From Rhodoferax sp. (GTDB taxonomy: Bacteria > Pseudomonadota > Gammaproteobacteria > Burkholderiales > Burkholderiaceae_C): 64,000 nucleotides of DNA. The notes beneath the pieces were generated by a model. The model was not told the DNA's origin, did no database searches, and was given only the letters and a program-made list of their open reading frames with translations. Shown piece by piece: positions 58,691-64,000 of the stretch. The stretch spans positions 62,001-126,000 of the forward strand of contig JARWZT010000016.1 of NCBI GenBank assembly GCA_029866205.1, written 5' to 3'. The first letter of the stretch is position 1; each line of letters opens with the position of its first letter. The translations under genes and the position numbers were made by a program.

Positions 58691-59416
58691 ATGAAAAAAC
58701 ACCTGTTGATGATCGAAGACGACGCCCGCCTGGCGGCCATGGTGGCGGAGTATTTAGAACTCAATGATTTCAGTGTTGAACGTGTGGGCGACGGACTTTC
58801 GGGTCTGGAGCGACTGCGCCAGGTGCCGAACGGGGCGGCTTCCATCGACCTGGTGGTGCTGGACCTGATGCTACCCGACATGGACGGCCTGGAAGTGTGC
58901 CGCCGCATTCGCGCCCTGAATGGGCCGCTGGGACAAACCCCGGTGCTGATGCTGACCGCCAAGGGCGACCCGATGGACCGCATCGTGGGCCTGGAACTGG
59001 GTGCCGACGATTACCTGCCCAAGCCCTTTGAGCCGCGTGAATTGCTGGCACGCATCCGCGCCGTACTGCGCCGCAAAACCGAGCCCGACAGCGCCGCCGA
59101 CGGGCATCCGGTCATGCGCTACGGCACGCTGGAGATTGACCGCGACGCCCGCACCGTGACCGTGGCGGGCCTGCCATGCGAGCTCACGTCTTACCAATTT
59201 GACCTGCTGGTGACCTTGGCTGAGCGTGCCGGGCGGGTGCTCACGCGTGACCAGATCATGGAGGCGGTGCGCGGACGCGAGCTCGACGCTTTTGACCGCT
59301 CAATTGACGTGCACATGGGCCGCATCCGCGCGGCGATCGAGCAAGACCCCAAGGCCCCCAAACGCATCCTGACCGTGCGCGGTGTGGGCTACGTGTTTGC
59401 CCGCCAGCAAGACTGA
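58691..59416 (+). CDS. OmpR-family response regulator, CpxR-like
   Basis: IEDDARLAAMV, LDLMLPDMDGLEVCRRIR, VLMLTAKGDPMDRIVGLELGADDYLPKPFEPRELLARIRAVLRRK; C-terminal winged helix. Confidence 0.94.
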   Translation: MKKHLLMIEDDARLAAMVAEYLELNDFSVERVGDGLSGLERLRQVPNGAASIDLVVLDLMLPDMDGLEVCRRIRALNGPLGQTPVLMLTAKGDPMDRIVGLELGADDYLPKPFEPRELLARIRAVLRRKTEPDSAADGHPVMRYGTLEIDRDARTVTVAGLPCELTSYQFDLLVTLAERAGRVLTRDQIMEAVRGRELDAFDRSIDVHMGRIRAAIEQDPKAPKRILTVRGVGYVFARQQD

Positions 59417-59431
59417 GGCGGTCGCGTCGCG

Positions 59432-60724
59432 ATGCTGCAAAAACTCTATGTGCGCATCTGGCTGGCCGTGGTGCTGGCCGTGGTCCTGCTGAGTTTGTTG
59501 GTCGGCATGGTCTGGCGCATGGCGGCCGATCCGCCCTTGCGGCAAGTGGTGGTGCGCAACACGCAGGGCGATGTGATTGGCGGCGCCAGTGCGCGTGCCC
59601 TGCGCCCGGGCATGTTCCACCACGATGGCGAAGGCCACGAGCGCATGGAGCACGCGCCCGCCCAGCAAGCCTCAACCGAAGACGACCGGCCCGGCGCGGA
59701 CGACGATCCCATCGGCCCCTTCGGCCGGGGTCCCGAGTTCGAAGTGCGCCTGCAAGACGGGCAAACCCTGCATTTGCACCTGCCCCGACCGCCGCGCAGC
59801 CCCTGGATTGCGCCCTTTGGATTTTTGGGCGCACTGGCCTTGGTGGCGGTGGCGGTGGCCCTGGGAACCTATCCCATCGTGCGCCGCCTGACGCGCCGCC
59901 TGGAGAGTCTGCAAGCCGGCGTGCAACGCTGGGGCGATGGCGACCTCAGCGTGCGTGTGCCCATGGCCGGTGACGACGAGGTGGGGTATTTGGCCCAACG
60001 CTTTAACCATGCAGCCGAGCAAATCGAAACGCTGGTCAAGGCGCGAGATGCGCTCTTGGCCTCGCAGAAATCGCTTCTGGCCAACGCCTCGCACGAACTG
60101 CGTTCTCCGCTGGCCCGCATTCGCATGGGGCTTGAGCTGATGGGCCGGGGATCGCCCGAGGCGCTGGCGCAGCGCAAACCCGAGATCGAGCGCAACCTGG
60201 CCGAGCTCGACCAGCTGATTGATGAAATTTTGCTCGCCAGCCGCCTGGACGCCCGCGAGGCCGATATGGGCACGGTGGAGCGCCTGGACCTGGTGGGTCT
60301 GGCTGCTGAAGAGTGTGCACGCAGCGGAGCCACGCTGGACACCCAAAGCACCGCGGTGCTGGTGCCCGGCGTTGCCAAACTGCTGCGCCGCGCGGTGCGC
60401 AACTTGCTGGAAAACGCCTCCCGCCACGCCGCTACGCCAGCCGAGCTGACGCTCTACCCGGACGGAGAGTTTGCAGTGCTCGAGGTGAAAGACCACGGCC
60501 CCGGAATCCCCGAAGACCTGCAGACACGCATTTTTGAGCCTTTTTACCGCCTGCCGGGTGCCTCCGAGGGAGACGGCGGTGTCGGCCTGGGGCTGGCGCT
60601 GGTGCGATCCATCGCGCTGCGTCACGGTGGTAGCGCAACTTGCCACAACCGTGCCGGCGGCGGCGCCTGCTTTACGCTGCGCCTGCCTTTGGCAACCGTG
60701 CCTTCGTCTGCCGACGCCCGTTAA
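59432..60724 (+). CDS. Sensor histidine kinase (CpxA-like), HAMP + HATPase
   Basis: LANASHELRSPLARIRMGLELMGR H-box; NLLENASRH N-box; DHGPGIPEDLQTRIFEPFYR; GVGLGLALVRSI. Confidence 0.94.
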   Translation: MLQKLYVRIWLAVVLAVVLLSLLVGMVWRMAADPPLRQVVVRNTQGDVIGGASARALRPGMFHHDGEGHERMEHAPAQQASTEDDRPGADDDPIGPFGRGPEFEVRLQDGQTLHLHLPRPPRSPWIAPFGFLGALALVAVAVALGTYPIVRRLTRRLESLQAGVQRWGDGDLSVRVPMAGDDEVGYLAQRFNHAAEQIETLVKARDALLASQKSLLANASHELRSPLARIRMGLELMGRGSPEALAQRKPEIERNLAELDQLIDEILLASRLDAREADMGTVERLDLVGLAAEECARSGATLDTQSTAVLVPGVAKLLRRAVRNLLENASRHAATPAELTLYPDGEFAVLEVKDHGPGIPEDLQTRIFEPFYRLPGASEGDGGVGLGLALVRSIALRHGGSATCHNRAGGGACFTLRLPLATVPSSADAR

Positions 60725-61995
60725 GCCATCGCTTTGAGAAACAGGTCGCGGTCGGGGGCAAAATTTTCGTGCAAGGGCAGCAGTGCGCCGCCCAGCGCGC
60801 GGGCGTCGGAGCCGATATCGCCAGCAATCAGCCGGGTACGCCACAAACCTTCCCAGTTGTAGTCCTCCAGCGCCTGCGTGGTCTGCGCCAACAGCGTCGC
60901 CAACATGGCCCGCGAGAACGAGCCGTCGATCACCACCGCATCCAGATCAAGAAAAGCGGTGCCACTGACCACGCACTGCGCCAAGCCCCGTGCCGCATTG
61001 CCAATCCAAAGCGCCGTGTGTTCGAGGTAGGGTGCGCTGGTGGCGCGGTCGTCGTAGGCGGCGCTGGGTTCCAGGCCGGCAGCGCCAAACCGCTGCTCCA
61101 ACTCCCACAGCGACGCGTGGCCAATCAGCTGCTCCGGCGCCGCTGCAGACGGCTCGCCCACGTGGGCACGCGCCAGGTGCAAGGGCAGCGAGGCCACCGC
61201 CCCGGCGTTGCCATGCACACCGCCATGCAAGTGCGAGTTGATCACCACGCCACCGCCGACAAAGGTGTCCACAAACAGGTACAAAAAGCTCTTCAGATCG
61301 CGCCCGCGACCAGCCACCAGCTCAGCAACGCAGGCGGCCTGCGTGTCTTTGGCAAAACTGACCGGCACGCTGGTCATGGACTGCACTTCGGCGGCCAGAT
61401 CAATCCGGTTCCATTGGTCTGAGGTGGCGTCTGACAAGCCCAACATCTTGTGCCAGCCACCCAAATTAAAGGGCGCCGCCACGCCCGCACCCACCAGGCG
61501 CGGAGCGAGCTCGCCCATGCCGCCTTCGATGGCCTTCATGCGGGCGGCAATGGTCGGCAACAAGGTGGCGGCATCAGGAAAGTCATAGCCGACTGTTTCA
61601 CGCTGGCGTACCTGACCGGTAAAGTCGACCAACAAGCAGTCCGTGCTGCGGCGACCGAGCTTGATGCCCAGGGCAAAAGCGCCGTCCGGGTTGAGTGCCA
61701 GCGGGACCGAGGGCTGGCCAATGCGGCCGCGCACCGGCGCGTGGCGCAGCAGCAGACCGTCGTCTTCCAGGCGGGTAGTGATGAGCCCGATGGTCTGGGC
61801 GCTCAAGCCCGTCAGGCGGGCCAGTTCGGCCTTGGGCACGCTGACGTTCAGGCGCACCGCCTGCAGCACAACGCGCTCATTGAACTGGCGCATACCCACG
61901 TGGTTGGAACCCCGCGGTCGCAATATCTGGGGAGGGCTCGGGTCGGGCGCGTTCTCAAAATCAGCTTTTTTCATCGTGGGCTGATTTTCACTCAT
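60721..61995 (-). CDS. ROK family transcriptional regulator
   Basis: N-terminal HTH (ELARLTGLSAQTIGLITTRLEDDGLL) plus ROK sugar-kinase-like domain. Confidence 0.9.
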   Translation of the reverse strand: MSENQPTMKKADFENAPDPSPPQILRPRGSNHVGMRQFNERVVLQAVRLNVSVPKAELARLTGLSAQTIGLITTRLEDDGLLLRHAPVRGRIGQPSVPLALNPDGAFALGIKLGRRSTDCLLVDFTGQVRQRETVGYDFPDAATLLPTIAARMKAIEGGMGELAPRLVGAGVAAPFNLGGWHKMLGLSDATSDQWNRIDLAAEVQSMTSVPVSFAKDTQAACVAELVAGRGRDLKSFLYLFVDTFVGGGVVINSHLHGGVHGNAGAVASLPLHLARAHVGEPSAAAPEQLIGHASLWELEQRFGAAGLEPSAAYDDRATSAPYLEHTALWIGNAARGLAQCVVSGTAFLDLDAVVIDGSFSRAMLATLLAQTTQALEDYNWEGLWRTRLIAGDIGSDARALGGALLPLHENFAPDRDLFLKAMA

Positions 61996-62039
61996 CCCTT
62001 GATTTAGTCGGCCAAGCCTCGGCTTCAGGAAAAGAGAAA

Positions 62040-62230
62040 AAACTCCGCAAAACTCACCTGTCTGGGGGATGCACAGCCGGGCTGAGGCGGTTTACAGTCT
62101 CCCCACCGGACTTTACAAGTCCTTTGTCAATGACGCACCGCACAAGGTCCGCTGGCAAAAACCTGGTTTTCCTGTTCCAACGAAGTCTCTTCGGAGATAT
62201 TTACAAGTCACCTTCGGGTGGCTTTTTTTT
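62040..62230 (+). ncRNA. Candidate small RNA (5' end undefined)
   Basis: + strand region with structured segment and a strong terminator but no + strand gene upstream; see terminator 62207-62230. Confidence 0.4.
62207..62230 (+). terminator. Intrinsic terminator without an annotated upstream + strand gene
   Basis: GTCACC-TTCG-GGTGGC stem (extended by AA/TT) followed by T8. Confidence 0.8.
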
Positions 62231-62254
62231 GGCTTTTTTGGCCTTTTTTGGGTT

Positions 62255-63274
62255 TTACGGCGCCAGCAATTCCAACACCCGCTGTGGTGTCACATCGCGC
62301 AGGCAGCGGGTGTGACCGAGCGGACATTCACGCGCAAAGCAGGGCGCACAGTCCAGCGGCGGTTGGTACGCCGGATCGTCTTTGAGCCACAGCACGCGGG
62401 CGTGCGGGCTTAAGGGGGGCGTATGCAGCGGGCTTGACGACCCAAAAATCGCCACCTGTGGCACCCCGAAAGCTGCGGCCACGTGCATCATGCCGGAGTC
62501 GTTGCTCACCACGCCCAGGGATGCGCTGACCAACGCCAAAGCCTCGGCCAGATCGGTGCGGCCCGACAAGTCGAGGCAGCGCCCGGACCCGGCTTGCACC
62601 ACCGCCTGCGCGATCTCGGCACACACCGGCGCGTCTTTGGCCGAACCCAACAACACGATGGCACGCCCACGGGCCTGCCCGAGCTGACGGGCCAATGTGG
62701 CGAAATGGGCGGTGGGCCAGCGCTTGGCCGGCCCATATTCAGCGCCGGGCACCAGTACGTAATAATTTTTCCGCTGCAGACTCCGTGCCTGAAGCACCGT
62801 CTCCACCGAAGCGGCAGAAACGGCGAGTTGAGGCCGTTCGGCGGCAAAACCGTCCTCGCCACTCAGGGCGCCATAAAACTCCACCATGGGAGGACGCTGG
62901 GTTTTGGACGGGTTGGGCAGGCGCCGGGTCAGCAGGCCCCAGCGGGCCTCACCCTGATAGCCCCAACGCTCAGCCGCCCCGGCCCACCAAGGGATCAGGG
63001 CACTTTTCCAGGAGTTCGGACAGACAATCGCCCGGTCAAACTGGCCCCTCAATTCGCGCGCCAGCGCGCGGCGGGCGGCCCACTGCAAGCCGCCGTGGGC
63101 AAAAGGAAACTCAATCACCCGCTCCACCTGCGCCATGGCCCGGTAAACCGGCGCGACCCAGGGCAAAGCACCCACCGTGAGGCGTTCACCCCGCGCGTGC
63201 AAGCGTCGCAACAGCGGCTCGGTCATCACCGCGTCGCCAATCCATTGCGGCGCAATGATCAAAGTAGAAGTCAT
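62255..63274 (-). CDS. waaF: Lipopolysaccharide heptosyltransferase II
   Basis: TLIIAPQWIGDAVMTEPLLRRL, VPGAEYGPAKRWPTAHFATLA, SNDSGMMHVAAAFGVPQVAIFGSSSPLHTPP. Confidence 0.95.
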   Translation of the reverse strand: MTSTLIIAPQWIGDAVMTEPLLRRLHARGERLTVGALPWVAPVYRAMAQVERVIEFPFAHGGLQWAARRALARELRGQFDRAIVCPNSWKSALIPWWAGAAERWGYQGEARWGLLTRRLPNPSKTQRPPMVEFYGALSGEDGFAAERPQLAVSAASVETVLQARSLQRKNYYVLVPGAEYGPAKRWPTAHFATLARQLGQARGRAIVLLGSAKDAPVCAEIAQAVVQAGSGRCLDLSGRTDLAEALALVSASLGVVSNDSGMMHVAAAFGVPQVAIFGSSSPLHTPPLSPHARVLWLKDDPAYQPPLDCAPCFARECPLGHTRCLRDVTPQRVLELLAP

Positions 63275-63282
63275 GGCCTAAA

Positions 63283-63439
63283 CCGCCCCCAAGCAAGGGA
63301 CACCCCCTCGGGGGGCAGCGACCCCAACGCAGTGGGGGAGCGTGGGGGCACCACCCCTTGCGCCGGGCCGCCCCAAGCATGGGACACCCCCTCGGGGGGC
63401 AGCGACCCCAACGCAGTGGGGGAGCGTGGGGGCTCCACC
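63283..63439. repeat. Tandem pair of about 72-bp palindrome-containing repeats
   Basis: ccgccccaagca(a/t)gggacaccccctcggggggcagcgaccccaacgcagtgggggagcgtggggg at 63283 and 63368, nearly identical. Confidence 0.92.
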
Positions 63440-63643
63440 CTAATGGGCTTCGAAATGCTCGCCGTCCTTGAGTTGGTACACGGTACCGCAGTACGGACAT
63501 TTGGCTTGGCCGGTACGGGCCACGTCGAGATAGACCTTGGGATGGGTATTCCAGGTTTTCATGTCCGCCAAGGGACTGGGGCAAAACACGCCACCTTGGG
63601 GATTAAGGTCTTTGGCCAGCAGGGAGACGAGCGATTTGGACAT
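63440..63643 (-). CDS. Zinc-finger domain protein
   Basis: GQAKCPYCGTVYQLKDGEHFEAH; short zf-CHCC-like protein. Confidence 0.85.
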   Translation of the reverse strand: MSKSLVSLLAKDLNPQGGVFCPSPLADMKTWNTHPKVYLDVARTGQAKCPYCGTVYQLKDGEHFEAH

Positions 63644-63676
63644 AGCGGTAAGAGATGGAAAAAAGGGGGTCCGCTC

Positions 63677-64000
63677 TTAGACCAAGGTCAGCCAGTGCGC
63701 GTATTTGGAGTTGCGGCCGTTGACGATGTCAAAGAAAGCCGCCTGGATTTTTTCGGTGATCGGGCCGCGGGTGCCGGCATAGTCGTCTTTACCCAGGGCA
63801 ATACGGTCGAGTTCGCGGATGGGCGTCACTTCAGCGGCGGTACCGGTAAAGAAGGCTTCGTCACAGATGTACACCTCGTCGCGGGTAATGCGCTTTTGCA
63901 CCAGTTCCAGACCCAGGTCTTTGCAGATGTGCATGACCGTGTTGCGGGTGATGCCGTTGAGCGCACCGGCCGACAGGTCGGGCGTGTAGACCACGCCGTC
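63677..64000 (-). CDS. ilvE: Branched-chain amino acid aminotransferase, C-terminal part (truncated by window edge)
   Basis: MVYTPDLSAGALNGITRNTVMHICKDLGLELVQKRITRDEVYICDEAFFTGTAAEVTPIRELD. Confidence 0.93.
   Translation of the reverse strand, partial: DGVVYTPDLSAGALNGITRNTVMHICKDLGLELVQKRITRDEVYICDEAFFTGTAAEVTPIRELDRIALGKDDYAGTRGPITEKIQAAFFDIVNGRNSKYAHWLTLV

Noticed and set aside
62069-62413. 114-aa + strand ORF
   Set aside because: Runs through a strong intrinsic terminator and a T-rich tract into the antisense of waaF; better explained as a non-coding transcript.
63186-63584. 132-aa minus-strand ORF with PHAPPLRWGRCPPRGCP repeats
   Set aside because: The protein repeats come from translation of the intergenic DNA repeat; it overlaps waaF and the zinc-finger gene.

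Overview
The window is a GC-rich, gene-dense chromosomal segment of betaproteobacterial type, most like Burkholderiales/Comamonadaceae on gene content and repeat style. That taxonomic call is an inference. It holds about 68 intact or edge-truncated CDSs and no rRNA, tRNA, CRISPR array, prophage or intact IS element that I could recognise. Recognisable blocks are: spermidine/putrescine-type ABC permeases; glcEF; amtB-glnK; comM-like and recQ; thiL-pgpA-cinA; an 8-gene lipid-modification cluster (FAD oxidoreductase, DUF1365, cyclopropane synthase-like, chalcone isomerase-like, MFS, DUF3833, SDR, NTF2-like); purB, rsmI, yraN, gmhA/diaA-like and a BON lipoprotein; pilT/pilU; putA with a divergent Lrp-type regulator; a form-II (AYRGAGR) CO-dehydrogenase-like coxSLM-DE-G cluster; a haloalkane dehalogenase/epoxide hydrolase-like pair; a CpxRA-like two-component system; ROK; waaF; and ilvE (partial). 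The more unusual signals are mostly non-coding or structural. They are: (1) a collapsed ABC-FtsX-HlyD exporter operon next to a VapBC module; (2) a 240-bp inverted pair of REP-like palindromes between putA and coxG with apparently compensatory stem divergence; (3) an orphan + strand intrinsic terminator implying an unannotated ~200-nt sRNA upstream of the waaF 3' end; (4) a strong intrinsic terminator inside the cox cluster; (5) a perfect CpxR-like box (TTTAC-N5-TTTAC) directly abutting a CTAGC pentanucleotide repeat upstream of a CpxR-like regulator; (6) a perfect LexA-type box upstream of comM; (7) a sigma54-type promoter upstream of glnK; and (8) a perfect 10-bp palindrome between the dehalogenase and hydrolase genes. 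No wholly novel system can be proven from sequence alone. The lipid cluster with its divergent diiron protein and the form-II cox cluster are the best experimental candidates.
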